Source of the DNA: Termitomyces sp. T153
Lineage: Eukaryota; Basidiomycota; Agaricomycetes; Agaricales; Lyophyllaceae
Direction: 5' to 3'
Length of the DNA: 64,000 nt
Assembly: GCA_018296165.2 (NCBI GenBank)
Contig: JACKQL020000038.1
Span: 62,001 to 126,000, forward strand
Below the pieces are notes generated by a model. The model ran no database searches. It saw only the letters and a list, made by a program, of their open reading frames with translations, and was not told the origin of the DNA. Shown piece by piece: positions 33,990 through 46,635 of this stretch (positions are counted from its first letter, which is position 1; each line of letters begins with the position of its first letter). The position numbers were made by a program, and so were the translations under genes.

Positions 33990-36900
33990 CTGACTTCGTC
34001 TTAGAGGTGATTATCAGCGCACGACGACTCAACGCTCCGAACAGTATCGTCGGTCAAGGACAAGTCCCAAGACGAAGAAGCCCCAAGAAATCAAAATGGG
34101 TTTGTTTTTCATCTTTCACTCTCTATTGTAAGTTCTCAGTTCATTTTAGGAGTATCTTGTGAAGGTTTGGTCCACAAAAAAGAATCTCTTCTCATGTAGT
34201 GCTGACTGTCTGAGAGTGGGTTGGATATGGATCAGACGCAAATAGGTAAACCCTCAGGCGCTGTATTATTTGGCAAGTAGTGTTCCCTCACTTCTTGGTA
34301 GCTGGGAACCAGAGAAAAATTTCCGAAGAGGATGCAAAAACCTTATCGCAAGCTTTTGGGAACATGTGCAAACTGGAAAGGATGATAACGTTAATCCTGG
34401 CTTTCAAGTTGACGCAGACGAGAAGTGGGTCGGTGAGTTGATGTGCAAACAACGCATTCGTTGGGGAAATAAGCTCATTATCGCATGTAGAGAAAGAAAC
34501 GAAACGGTATTGCTACTGGCAAAAATTGAATAATGTCAATGTTGTGAAACGATATAGGAGTCAATCTGGCAACCGTCTCAGTAGAACGGTGAGTTTGAAC
34601 GGACGTGCATCGTAATTTTCCTCATAGAAAACATCTCATCTTTCTTTTTGCTCATAGTGGGAAGGAGAACGATTTGAAACTCTACCCTCTCCAGTAACTA
34701 GCTACCTCATCATCGTCATATGTCGATTTAATCGATCTATCTACTAGAATCCAACCGTGTATGATGCTGATCCTGGTCACAGTGACTCGGACAACGCGCC
34801 ATCCGTTCCAATGCGAAAATTGCACACGACAGTTGATATTTCAAACGAGGTATGGTTACATGATCATCGTGTTAGATCTATACATCGAGATCTTTTTCCA
34901 GGACCATCCATTCGCCATCACTATGCCTCTTCACAAGAAAGCCGAACGGAGTTCCTCGGACTCTGTTGAGACTGAAGTAGAACTTAATGAGGTTTTAGTG
35001 TCAGATTTCTCGCGAGGAGGTCTACAACATTTGAAACGGCAGAATGTCGCAATCGCCTATGAGGTCTTTGTCTGTTGGTATTTTATTTTTGAATTCTGAT
35101 TCGTGAATCTGTAGGAACTGTCATCTTTTCTTTCACTGCCTGAACCACAGTTACCTCAAACGCCTTCTCTAGCAATTCCCCGGGAGTTGCAACTTGCTGA
35201 ACAAACTCTAGAGAATCATGTACCTTCTGAAAGCGGAATTTCCACAAAACAGCGGTTGTCATTCGGAGCCCTGGCTCTGAGACTACCGAAGGCCATTTCG
35301 GACACTGTTCTGGAATCTAAAAATCAAAGACCACCATCAAAGACTCCGTATACAAGTATCATGCCCCTCGGCTTCAAAAAGGGGACTATGCCAATACCTT
35401 CAATAGCTTTTGGTGGTTATCCCGAGCTGCAGGAACCGACACTATCCTCGATTAATGCATTACCTTCGCCGTATACACAAGATCATGATGTTGAAAGGTC
35501 CCTCACTTTTTGTGTATTCTCTTGTGATTTTTGAGATGTCATTTTGATCACCTAGTCTACAAGACCAGTCCATGCAAGATCACAATACACAGATGGAGAC
35601 AGGCGATGAGTTCTTGGAAGAACTCATGCTCTCTAGGTGAGCGAAGTAAAAAAAATTGATAGCTGGTTCAGAGCTCTCACATATGTTTTCACAGTTTCAC
35701 CAACGTTCTTAAGTTCGCTACGTTCTTCCGTGTATTGTATTTCTCTCACTCATTTACCGTAGGCCTACAGAAGAATGTCCTGTCGAGCCTCTGCATCCAC
35801 AGTTGCCAAATTCGGATCGCTTGTTAGTCCCCAAGTATGTCTTTGAGGAAGTACGAGGCCCAGCTTTAACTAGCCCTTATACAGAGTTCCGCAAGAAACA
35901 TGGACATGGTCGGGCAATGTGTTCACTGACACGGAGTCTTCCCCTATTTTCGCCGTCACAATCAGTGGGGGCACCACAGCAGTTGTAGATGCAAACCCGA
36001 GTTTAAGTGAAGCGCTGCAGGATATGAAGGATCTCTATTTTACAAGCTTCCACGATGCTGTGGATTTCGATTCGATTCTTCCAGCCTGCCAAGAGATCTA
36101 TCAGTTCGCCGAAGTTGGCCCAAGAACAAACACAGACACTGAATACTTGAACTTATTCTGTGCATATATGGCCAAAATGCACAAGGTATGAGGAACATAC
36201 AAGTCTTTGTCTTCTATGTCTTTTTTGTTTATATCATGTCAGATCGTTCTTATACCCATCTTCGTCGATGGACTGATCATTGGACATACAATCTTTTTTC
36301 ACCCTAAAACCGCTCTCGTGACTTCACGTTTGCGACCTCCGCTCGAAATCCAAAGTTTAGCCGCGGCCCTTGTCCCATGTAATCGTTCGGGATTCCAATT
36401 CTCGGAGAACCATCGCAATCCTCCAAAGAAATACCTACCGGCCCAGATAGATATGGAACCTCTACTCTCGAATCAGAACCTGTGGCTCAGGTCAATCAAA
36501 ACCAGACCTCGATATCATCATGCACTTAGAGTACTCGAATTCCCTCGGATGTTGCACAATTATTTTTGCGAAGACGAATACGAGCGAACATACAGTGTTT
36601 GGTATGAGGGCGGTGATGGTACGAAGAAGAGGCCTGGAATGGAGACTTTAGCCTTGTTCGGTATTTTAGACAAATGTGGAATCAAACGCTCCCACATTCA
36701 GGACGCGAGGATCGTTTTCATCCATGTTGGAGCTGTTAAGCATCTGCATAAGCTTCCTGGTTTTCTGGATATTTGCTCTACATCCTTTCCAGTTCAGTTG
36801 TACACCTACGGATCACATGAAACTATCGCGCGAGGACTCTGGGGAGTTCGTGAGGTATATCCCTGTGGTATGTGCTTCTCTTTCTACCTTCTTATTATTG

Positions 36901-37611
36901 ATGGATTTGCAGGTGGTATTGTGACATTCACTCCTCAAGCTTTGTTAGATGATTTGTCCGGTGTCATTCATAGAGTCAGCCAGATCCAAAGGCACTCAAT
37001 GTGGGAGTGCTATATCCTTCCCCCGGTACTTGGAATGGCTGTGACGTTGTATTCGCTCCGAGAAGGGAGCGATCCAATTTCAGACTTTGATAGGTGAGCT
37101 GTCATTCCTAGATTTATGTCATGCATGTACACTTATAGATGATGTAGTGGAAGGTCACCTTATACAATGCTTCTGACTATGATTGAAGACGGAGAGCTTT
37201 CTATCATATCATCACCATCAAAATACGATTTATCTTCGAAGAAAGACATGCGCCAAGTATGGCTTAGAAAGTACTGGACTCATCGACCGGGCGACTCTCG
37301 TGCAACGTTTCAGGCATGCCTTGATGTTTTCAACGACGAATTTCAGGGATCCCTTCCAACGAACTGGACATCAGCAATTCTTGACAAAATTTCCAAGGAC
37401 CTCAGATGCATGAGAACACAACCCGTATTCATGGAGAAATACCGCCGATATGTTGTTCTCGATAGTCCAAGAGCGCATCAAAAGACCCGTGAGGATGCCG
37501 TGAGTCCCGGGTTGATTGTTTCGTTCTTTTAATCGATACCACTTCCAGCTTGAATGGACGTCGACCACTAAATTCGATTTCAAAGATGATTTCTATCCAA
37601 CGCAAGAATGA
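33990..37611 (+). CDS. Chromodomain protein, Chp1-like layout (heterochromatin factor candidate)
   Basis: Joining exons with GT-AG introns gives one long frame of roughly 910 residues. Exons: 33990-34099, 34150-34164 (15 bases), 34217-34245, 34302-34432, 34491-34588, 34658-34693, 34748-34849, 34902-35063, 35115-35497, 35556-35636, 35763-35834, 35885-36185, 36243-36867, 36913-37093, 37148-37499, 37549-37611. Exons 1-4 build an N-terminal chromodomain: DFVLEVIISARR, EYLVKWVGYGSDANSWEPEK, then NLIASFWEHV. The aromatic cage (F, W, Y) is intact, so binding of methylated histone H3 is plausible. A disordered middle and a C-terminal folded region (RIVFIHVGAVKHLHKLPGFL, GGIVTFTPQALLDD, WECYILPP) follow, which recall fungal Chp1-like proteins, though I cannot confirm it. 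The first exon and ATG are not resolved. The gene sits just inside the CpG-normal island. Confidence 0.75.
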
Positions 37612-38155
37612 TTATGACTCGACTTGAAGTAGAAGAGATCGCTTGAGAAATACCAGCTGTCGAGGATACCTAACGCTATATCTACTGGTTTCTTATAGTA
37701 TTAGGCAACAAAGATGGCGACCGGCGGAATAGGTGACTGTTAAATTTCCTCTTCCGAGGCAAGTATGTATAACCCTGAGTGAATCCTGAGCGTATTCCTT
37801 CTAGTAAGGTTGACATGCCCTCGAGACCGTCCTTTAGCTACAGTACTGCCAGAGTTGATGCGGTAGGCCCGCTTTATATACTTCTCGCGCAGAAGCCAGT
37901 ACAAAGCAATCCTGAGTCGGACTCAGATTTGGAGACTTTTGAGTTACACCATCGGGCCGATTACCGGCAATTTTCTTGATGAGATGATTTACCCGATGAT
38001 TTACCCGCTGATTTCATCACTCCGTTAACAATGTCGTACGGTACATGTTGGTCGATCGCTCGGCCCCCTGACCTCACAACCTCCTCTTCTATCATATTCC
38101 GGACACTGTTTGTGTCTGTCGTGCTTCCCACAGGTTCATTGTACCAGAAAACGTC
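37612..38155. other. Intergenic, terminator and promoter region
   Basis: It lies between the chromodomain gene and the EamA gene on the same strand. A short open frame (37779-37979) has no recognised motif. Confidence 0.5.
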
Positions 38156-40054
38156 ATGTCGTCTCGTTCTGGATACATATCAGCACATACCTCGCCGACA
38201 TCTCAATCACAAACAGCTGCTGGAAGCCCTAGAGTAGGTACATCAGAGCCGCCTACACCTCCAGAAGAGATTGAGGATCAGAAGACTACATGGTGGAAGC
38301 CGCATTACTTGGCCATGTCTGGGACTCTTAATGCGAATGCAGGATTACTCCTTATCATAGGATCTCAAGCTTTTTTCTCAATGATGAATGTGGCTGTAAA
38401 AATTCTCAATAGTATTGACCCTCCTGTACCGACGTTAGAGGTGCGTATGTCCGTAGTTGAATCCAACAGTCCATATATACTAAAGCTTCTATAGCTGATT
38501 GCTGTACGAATGGTATGTCATTCAACAGTCGTGGTTTTTTGGAAACTCAATAGTCTTTCCAGTTCATAACCTACGTCTTCTCACTCATCTACATGTGTGT
38601 TGTCATTCCTGGAGCTCACATTGACGTATTCAAGTTTTTTGATTCTCGGATAGGCTCATCACGAAAGTCCCTGACCCGTGGCTTGGTCCAAAAGGCATTC
38701 GTTTGCTACTTGTCTTCCGGGGATTTTCGGGGTATGTACTTTAAGTTAGCCTCGACAACATTCACAAACTTTCGTAGATTCTTCGGACTCCTTGGCATCT
38801 ATTATTCACTTCAATATCTGTCTCTCTCGGACGCAACTGTCCTTACCTTCTTGTCGCCGCTATGCACAGGCATTGCAGGCGCGATCTTTCTCAAGGAAAG
38901 ATACACAATGGGCCAAGCTCTAGCAAGCCGTGCGTACCAACTCGGCATCTGCGTATCCCGCCTTCGCTAACCGTTGTTCAGTCTGCAGTCTAGTTGGTGT
39001 CGTACTAATTGCTCGTCCCACGTTTCTACTCAAGGAAATCAGCCCATCTAATTTCATCGTTAACGAATACAATCTCTCTTTTCTACAAGGAGATTTGGAA
39101 AAAGTGACGCCGCAGCAAAGGCTCATTGCAGTTTGGTATGCTGAAGATTCCTCCTCCTGTAGTCTACTGTTACTAAAAAAAGGTGTCGTGGTTCAGTGTT
39201 GCAATGCTTGGTGTCCTTGGGGCAACTGGCGCTTGTACGTCATGCATATGCTTTTGATACCAGGTTCTACATCTTTAACTTGTCTATAGATACCTCCATC
39301 GCAGCAATGGGAAAACGCGCACATCCCCTCCACGCGATGTTGTCTTTCTCTTCGCAAAGTGTCATTGCTGCTGTCATTGGGTTCGTCTATGTCCCTATCG
39401 AAGTTCCTCATTGTCGCTTACTTCATTGTCCTCAGTATAGTCATCCAGAGAACACCTGTCGTTATTCCAACAAGAGTTGACTGGATCGCTATGCTCATCA
39501 TGATCGGCGTATTTGGTTTTATCGCTCAAGTAACTCTCCTTACGGTTGTCAGCATCAAAATACTGAACAATCGTGTGCCAGACTCTACTCACGATGGGAC
39601 TTCAACGAGAGACCGCTGGACGAGGGAGTATCGCGATATACACTCAAGTACGCATACGTATATTTAAACGTGCCAGTTCGTCCAAATGAAACCTTCACCT
39701 TATCAAGATTGTCTTCGCCGGCATCCTAGAAAGGACCTTTTTCGAAACTGAATACTCTTTCCTCTCAGTAACCGGTACATTCATCATCATCACCTCCGCA
39801 CTCTGCGTTGGCGTACGCCTTCTCTCCTCTTTCACAACCTGATATCCCGCTCAACTATATGATTTGGTCAGCTCACGAAACAACATGCTCAGAAGGCAAA
39901 AACCAAGACCAATATCAAGCTCAGTGGTTCGGAGAGCGATCTCGAGCAAGGGCTACTCGAGGGTCTTTTGGAAGCTCAGACAGACGAGCAGAGCAAGGTT
40001 AGACGCGAAACAGAGCCTACACGAACACCTCCAAGCAAAGTAGGCGGCCACTAG
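38156..40054 (+). CDS. EamA/DMT-superfamily membrane transporter (SLC35G-like)
   Basis: After a Ser/Thr/Pro-rich cytosolic start (MSSRSGYISAHTSPTSQSQ), spliced exons give about ten hydrophobic segments. They include LLLIIGSQAFFSMMNVAVKI, FFGLLGIYYSLQYLSLSDAT, VLTFLSPLCTGIAGAIFLKE, LVGVVLIARPTFLL, VSWFSVAMLGVLGATGA and VTGTFIIITSALCVGV. The central YYSLQYLSLSDATVLTFLSP with FLKER is characteristic of EamA (DUF6) transporters of the drug/metabolite group, two five-helix halves. The last exon, after an intron with donor near 39813 and acceptor near 39868, is hydrophilic (SESDLEQGLLEGLLEAQT) and ends at TAG 40052-40054. Substrate is unknown. It converges on the Zn2Cys6 gene. Intron edges in the middle are approximate and I saw no clear disabling mutation. 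Confidence 0.8.
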
Positions 40055-40458
40055 GAGCCTACCGTGAAGTATCAAGATCTTCAGGGCACCAGCGTCTCAA
40101 CCCATTTTTTCATGCTTATACCCCAAACACACGACAATTACTATTTTTATCATAAATGGTATCTATGGATGAACAGGGAGGGATATCATACATTTCGGCA
40201 ATGGATCAAAGTTACCATCAGCGCGTCGAACAACTGCTAGGTATTATACAAAGTATTTCAGCCGTGAACAGCGAGATAATCAAAAGAGGTAGTTAGTTAT
40301 TCCAGGTCATAAATTTCGTCATCCCTCCTTTCCGGTCTTCATGGTGTTCACAAGCACGGTCTACGTTCCAAAGTTTGGCGAGGTGCCCATAAAATCCTCT
40401 ATGTGAGGGGAACTATCTTGGTATAAGATTAGTTCTGTTCAGGCGATGGACATTTTTA
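40055..40458. other. Convergent intergenic region
   Basis: It lies between the stop codons of the EamA and Zn2Cys6 genes and should hold both terminators. No gene was seen. Confidence 0.5.
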
Positions 40459-43400
40459 TCACGCACTAGTATCTCCGGCATCCAAAGTCATCGAAGAAGA
40501 CAGGGCTGAAGGAACTTGCGGTACCACCATCACAGGGGGATGACGTGCATACACGGCATCTACAAATACATATTCTTGATTCAACCAAGATTTTCACGTC
40601 ATCAAAATAATCTACGTACTGATAAATATAGGAGGTCTATCCGACAACGCGAGATCTGGTAGATGAGCTTTTCGAGATGCGTCAATACGCTGGAAGCCCA
40701 AACCTATGAATCAGATACCAGTACTTTAAATTTGAGTAGTATAGGCAAGCGAACGAGACTCACCAGCTGCATTTTGATCCAAAATATCAGATACACTAGA
40801 GATGCCAACCCAGTAGTGCTCCATACGCTGGAGAGCCTTGGTAAGTACTGCGAGATTCTGTCGTGCAAGGGTACTGAGCAGATTATCGACCGACTGGTTC
40901 GATTTGCTATCAGCGGAAGCGTTGAAATCTGTTGATTTTATGTCATAAATGAATGCAAGGCTGGCAACGTATATTGGCTGGACTGCGAACGGGCTTGTGA
41001 GCTGTGCATTTGTCTGCCAATGAGTCACCATATATTAGAAAGAGATGAATTTGCGCACGTAAGAATGAGAAGCAAGAAGGTCCGCAAAAACTAAACATTC
41101 TGCGATGATCCGGGAGCTACGTAGCGATGCCTTCATTGAGCGTTCAACGTTCTGCGTTATCGGTGAAAGGTTCCCTTCTGAGCGCTCTTGGAGCTCTGGA
41201 TGGAAAGAGACCGCCAGGACTGTATTCGCCCACAGGTGTAACGTCAAAAAGGAATCCTTTTACGCTTAAGCATCAGTACCTACGACGACAATCAAGCTGG
41301 AAAGCACTCGATACCCACCCCATGGCCACGCGCTTCCTGGTTCTTAAACGCATCAACACTCCATTTCATCACGTCTGACAATTGTGCGTAGAACTGCACC
41401 AACTCTGCTTGCAATTCCTTCAACTTTGCGGGATAATCTTTTCCCACATGCGGCAAAAGTGTGCGCATCTCTCCGCGACAACCAGCGAGCACAGTCGTAA
41501 TCCGGCCGCACAATACCATCAAGCGTACCATGTACACGAACGGCGTGGGCTGTGGAAGCTCTTCATCTTCGATGTCTGCCCGAGCACTGCCAGCAACAAA
41601 ATCTTCATCCGTAGGAAGAGGTATTTCTATGATTTCCTCGGGGATGGTGGGTGGCCTGCCTGTCTTGAACGCCAAGATACGATCCTGCGGCGGCGCGGAA
41701 AAGTCTGTTCATGCAACTTATGCCAAAGAGTGACAGATGTATGAACTCACAGTGACGAAAAGACTCCAGAAAAGCAAACGCGCTCTCGTGACGTGAGCCT
41801 CAGACAGACACGGCTCAAACACCTGATGGGGATGATCATCACTGAGACGTCGCTTATCAAGACAAACGTTGATTATGTACCTCGTATAGTCCAAGGTCCA
41901 TCGCCATTCGGATGGCCATTCTGAGGTCATTACTAGTCATTTGAACCAGATATTACGGAATTAAGCTACTTACCCAGAGTATTGCTATTGGATCATATGT
42001 TCCTTTTAGTTAACTAGTCCATATGGGCTCTTCAGAATGACATACCCATAGTCCACCTTCAGAGTTCTGTCAGATGTTCAGATGACACAGAGGGACAGCA
42101 GAGAAGAGTCGGATTGGATTAGAGCTTACCTGACCATAACTCGCCCATGCCAATAAAAGTAGTCCCGTTACAACATCTGTCGTAGGGAGGTGTACTAGAA
42201 CTATAATCATTTCTTGTGCTTTAGTAATGTAAGGAGCGCAAGCCTAAGGAAACACCAGTCAAAGCTGACTAGAAAAATGCTACAGCAAACAGGGACGAAC
42301 ACTAGCTGGGTCATCTCTAGCCGATGGAAGGAATCTGTACAGAGATCAGTTTTACGATGCAAAGAACTATGAGTTTACATGCCTAGCAGCTAGTGCGCAG
42401 ATACCTGGTTGCGCAAACCTCAGCAAGCACATAAGCACGGCAAAGGAGACCTGAACATACAATTGAGGAAAAAAGCGGACATTGTGCCATTTTTGAGGCG
42501 TTCTTCTATTCGTATTCGGTTGATACTAGGAAAATGACGGCTCATAGTTTGGAAGAAAGTATCCAATAATGGGATATATAAATGAGGATATGGAAAGCCA
42601 ATTTCGTCAAACATGTCGTCAAGTTCACGGGCTGCTGGAGAGGGAGGGCTAGCATTTGGACTCAAACGGGTTAGGGACTCGTTTGCAGGGAGGCTATTGT
42701 GTGAGCCTGACATTAGTTCCAGTGATAAGGGATTCATGCCCGATCTGAAGAGAACTTGTGAGAAGATGTGTGTATGGCCAAAGGGAACACGTACTGTACC
42801 AGCGTGGACGCAGAGCTCCAAGGCTAGTCAATGTCATTAGCATCTTGAAGAGATAAACACGTTCAATCTCACGTATCGATGATGATAGTGGTCATCCTGA
42901 GTTGGCTGATCACCTTCAAGGTAAGTCAGGAGGTGTTCCCTGTTGTGCACTACCATACGCGGAGGAGGGACTACATTGGACGGAGAGGACCTTGCCACGG
43001 GGTGACTTGTGGGCACCTTCGCCGCATGTGGCCAAGCAGGCGTTGAATACTCCCAGGACATCAGCTCTGGGTACGAGTCAACAAACACCTGCCCAGTCTG
43101 ATGCTAGTTTAGAACGTCGGGTAGACAGATCATCATTCGAACTTGCCCATCCCGTTGGATGCACTGGCGTGCGCCTAGCCCGGTACCCCATGCTGTCCGC
43201 TGCAGATGAAGCGAGTCGCTCGCGGCGTTCCTCTTCCTCCATTTCTTTTCGTGTCCTCTTCCTGCGGCGTCCACTTGGCCAGACACATTCCTCTTTCGCC
43301 TTTTCACAAGCCCTGCAGACGGGCTTGTCTCCCGAACATCTTGCGCGTTTGGTACGACAGCGTAAGCAGGCAAGGGAGACCCGCTTCTCGTTTATTGGTG

Positions 43401-43464
43401 CAGGTGACCGGAGACCCCTTGATTTATTAAAGGGGGAAGCAGACACCGTAGAGTAATCTGACAT
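40459..43464 (-). CDS. Zn2Cys6 fungal-specific transcription factor
   Basis: The chosen start (43464) gives MSDYSTVSASPFNKSRGL. The binuclear zinc cluster follows at about residues 30-60: ACLRCRTKRARCSGDKPVCR, ACEKAKEEC (C-x2-C-x6-C-x6-C-x2-C-x6-C), then a basic linker GRRRKRTRKE. Downstream exons carry the fungal transcription factor middle domain: LLDTFFQTMSRHFPSINRIR (about 42560-42500), SEAHVTRARLLFWSLFVT (about 41800-41750) and MAFKTGRPPTIPEEIIEIPL (about 41675). The C-terminal region (ALQRMEHYWVGISSVSDILD, about 40840-40780) ends with an exon closing MTLDAGDTSA at TGA 40459. About ten introns are inferred. It lies divergent to the aldolase gene, with about 0.55 kb between starts, so it may control the aldolase and DenD-like genes; this is inference. 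Confidence 0.82.
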
Positions 43465-44019
43465 AATGGCGGTTGTGGAGGAAGAATAGTATGAACACAA
43501 ATAGGACTATCGGCCATTATCTTGCTTCAATTCCGAAATTGATTTACGGAGAAGACATACATATGACCTTTCGGATCAACCTTGCAATTTTCCTGATTGA
43601 CTTGACCGCACGATGTACTAATGATGGATAATTAAGGCCACGGCAATCTTTGCCAAGCTTCCACCTTGTTCAGTACCTCGAACAGCACCTTCAACTACAG
43701 GCTATTTGAACCCAGTTCGGATGATGTCTCTACTCCGTAACAGACGATTTCGAAGGTCTAGTGATAGGATTCTTGCTATGTAACCGAGTGGCGTAATCTT
43801 TATTTTACCACAGTTCGGTACAAAGGCCTTACGCACTTCCCTTATGATATTCCGAGAACAAGACGTAAATGACTTAAATACCCAATCAGGTGACGCTGGT
43901 TCACGTTTAGCTTGTCTAAATTTCGAAACTTTCGTGCGAAGCAGTGACGTAGCTTGCGAATTTTTTGACTTGCCAAGCTGCGCCCCTGCTGTGTGTGCAT
44001 AGGTCATATATGTACGACC
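43465..44019. promoter_or_regulatory. Divergent promoter region of the Zn2Cys6 and aldolase genes
   Basis: About 555 bases separate the two start codons. Zn2Cys6 proteins often bind paired CGG triplets, but I did not find a convincing CGG pair, so no operator is assigned. Confidence 0.4.
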
Positions 44020-45237
44020 ATGGTCGCGCTAAATTTCTTTGGAAACCGTACTCTCGATATCTTGTCAAAGGCTGAACGCGAGGGCTATGGAGTTTTAGCT
44101 CAAGTCTGGTATTACTGAATCGCATTGTTCCCCACCTCATCGCAGATACTAATGACGATATCAATAATAGTTACGATGCCGGTATGGCGATCGCGTTTGT
44201 CCAAGCTGCTGAGCGATGCAGAAGCCCCGCCATCCTGATGCTCTTTCCCATAACCCTCGCCTATGGAAAGGGACCCTTTCTCAGATTCTGCCTTGATCTG
44301 TACGTGTGCTCAATTGTTTCTTTCTAGCTCACATCACGAGTGCATCTTGTTTCATACAGTGCTCATCAAGCATCTGTTCCAATTGCCGTTCATCTCGATC
44401 ACGCTACCGACCCCGAGCATATCGAACTCGCATTCAGCCTCGCTGAGCAAGGGATAGCTTTTGACAGTATCATGGTCGATGCGAGCCATGCAGAAGTACG
44501 TTTGGAACAACATGAGGGGTCGAATCTCTAACACATTACTTCACAGACCGACGAGGAGAACATCAACCTTGCCCGCCCATACATTGGACGCGCTTACAAA
44601 TTAGGCATTCCCGTTGAAGTTGAACTTGGCCGGCTTGAAGGAGGCGAAGCTGGTCTCCGTATGATATCAGACGCCAAACTTACTGACCCCGAAAAGGCCG
44701 AAGTGTACATGGAAGGGTAAGTGAATGCCAAGATGGTAACCTACTTGTCGATCGAGTCACCTGTTATACGCAGGACTGGTGCGTCTATCTTGGCACCCAG
44801 TATTGGTAACCTCCATGGGACGTATCTGAACCCTCCAAACTTTCGGCAACACATGTGAGCCAGAACTTACTTGCCTTCACCATATAATAACATACATACA
44901 TGTAGTTTGGTGAAGTTGTATAAGGCATTCAAGGGCCGGATTCCGCTTTGTTTGCATGGCACTGATGGACTTCCCGATGAGATTTTTGTGCAATGTATTA
45001 GGAATGGTGTGAGTAAAGTGCGTGTATTTATTGAGTTCCACAACCGAACATCGTACTTATCTGCGTTGGAAGATTAATATGAATAGTTGGGCTCGTGATC
45101 CCTATGCGAAAACCTTGCGAGAGCATCTTTCCACGAAGTCATTCCCCGAAGCACAAGAGGCGGCAACGGAGGCATTCGCAAGCGTGTGCGAGCGATTTTT
45201 CATCCTTTTTGGGTCAGCTGGGAAGGCCCCTACGTGA
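44020..45237 (+). CDS. Class II (zinc) ketose-bisphosphate aldolase family protein
   Basis: The start gives MVALNFFGNRTLDILSKAER and spliced exons continue to TGA 45235-45237, about 300 residues. Family motifs are AVHLDHATDPEHIELAFSLA (metal-binding His), DSIMVDASHAE, YKLGIPVEVELGRLEGGEAG (Glu and substrate region), PSIGNLHGTY (His), LCLHGTDGLPDE (third metal His) and SKINMNSWARDP after an intron at 45020-45073. These agree with zinc-dependent fructose/tagatose-bisphosphate aldolases, which split or join C3 units. The exact substrate is unknown. The first intron (about 44110-44171) joins AQV to YDAGMAIAF. The DenD-like gene starts 200 bp downstream on the same strand, which suggests a sugar-acid pathway. 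The gene looks intact. Confidence 0.87.
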
Positions 45238-45437
45238 CAGTCGGAAAATATATCAGTCAAATGATATCCGGCCCGATATATTTTTATTATGCTCTTAGGA
45301 CTCGAAGTACTTTATGTCATTTGACAAAGTATCGAGTGCGACTCCAAATATGACTGCGTCATAATTTGTACACATGCCCTCTGATCACCTAATGGCTCAA
45401 TCAGTCATCGCGCTTGCACCCCTTCACCCAGTCAGCG

Positions 45438-46635
45438 ATGTCTAACGTCGTTCTCATCACCGGTGCTGCTGGTTGGCTGGGCGGTCTCGTACGGTTTCAT
45501 CAGGTTCCTGTGCTGATACCAACTCAAAGAACAGTAGTTGGCTCGTGCACTCAAGGAGGATGCCATGACTCCCAATCTGCAGCTGATCCTTGCCGACGTT
45601 GTCGAACCTACGGCGCCCGCGGATGTAGATACTGTCGCCATCAAGATTGATCTGACTGATGAGTTACAGGTGGAGGCGCTTTTCAATACTCGCCTTGGAT
45701 TTCCCGATACTGTGTATTGTCTCCATGGAATCATGTCCCGTGGATCAGAGGATGACTTTGACTTCGGTCTGAAGGTGTGAAGGATCTCTGGAGGCATGTC
45801 CGCTTACAAGTCTATCCTATAGGTCAACGTTGGATCTGTACGTCTACTCCTAGATACTATACGGCAGAAACAACATCCCAGCGGTCGGCTCATCAAATTC
45901 GTTTTCACATCATCGTTGGCAGTATATGGTGGTCCTCTTGTTCGTTCCTCTGAGTTCGTTCTTCCTTTCGTATTGACGTGTCGTAATTAGCCTGACTTGA
46001 TAACTTCCTCAACAATCGCCACGCCAGAAAGTGCGTATGGCTTGGGAAAGCTCACTTCGGAGTTGTTCATCAACGAATACACACGTCGTGGCTTTATCGA
46101 TGGCCGTATCCTTCGTCTTCCTACCATCGTCGTCCGGCCTGGGCCGCCCTCCCTCGCTACTTCTGCTTTCATCTCTGGTAAGGGATGCCTCTCTTATCAT
46201 CAATGATTATACAATTGGTGTTTTACGACAGCGATCATTCGCGAGCCACTTCAAGGTCTTGAGGCTACATGTCCAATCGGTGATTCTCTCGATTCATCTG
46301 CACTCGACCTTCCTCTCTGGCTTGCGAGTTCTCAAGTCACCATCGCAAATCTTGTACACGCAAAACACATTCCTGCGGAGCTGTTCCCGCCACATACACG
46401 CGTTGTCTGCCTCCCCGGCTTTACTGCCACTGTGCGAGATGAGATTTTAGCTCTCGGGAAGGTCTCGGGGAAGGGGGCACTTGCACTCATTAAGTTCAAG
46501 GATGACCCTGTCAATCGTCGCGTGGTCTCGTCGTGGCCATCAAAATTCGATAACACGTACGCTCTCAATCTGGGTTTTAATGTTGATAAAGGTGGTATGG
46601 AGCCAATTATCTGGAGGTTCCAAAGGGAACTATAG
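45438..46635 (+). CDS. NAD-dependent SDR-type dehydrogenase, D-erythronate dehydrogenase (DenD)-like
   Basis: The start gives MSNVVLITGAAGWLGG, a Rossmann nucleotide-binding motif (GAAGWLGG), then after an intron LARALKEDAMTPNLQLILAD with an acidic end typical of NAD binding. KFVFTSSLAVYGGPL and SAYGLGKLTSELFINEYTRR contain the catalytic Ser and the YxxxK pair. RGFIDGRILRLPTIVVRPGP and AFISAIIREPLQG match the DenD branch of extended SDR enzymes that oxidise four-carbon sugar acids. Introns lie at about 45487-45532, 45776-45822, 45937-45990 and 46180-46231. The protein is about 340 residues, normal for the family, and seems intact. In bacteria DenD works with a kinase and decarboxylase; neither is in this window, but an aldolase is adjacent. 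Confidence 0.85.

Noticed and set aside
42902..43456. 184-codon plus-strand frame
   Set aside because: It lies opposite the zinc cluster exon of the minus-strand regulator, whose Cys pattern and basic linker are unmistakable.
43465..44019. Zn2Cys6 operator in the divergent promoter
   Set aside because: No convincing paired CGG triplets were found by eye.
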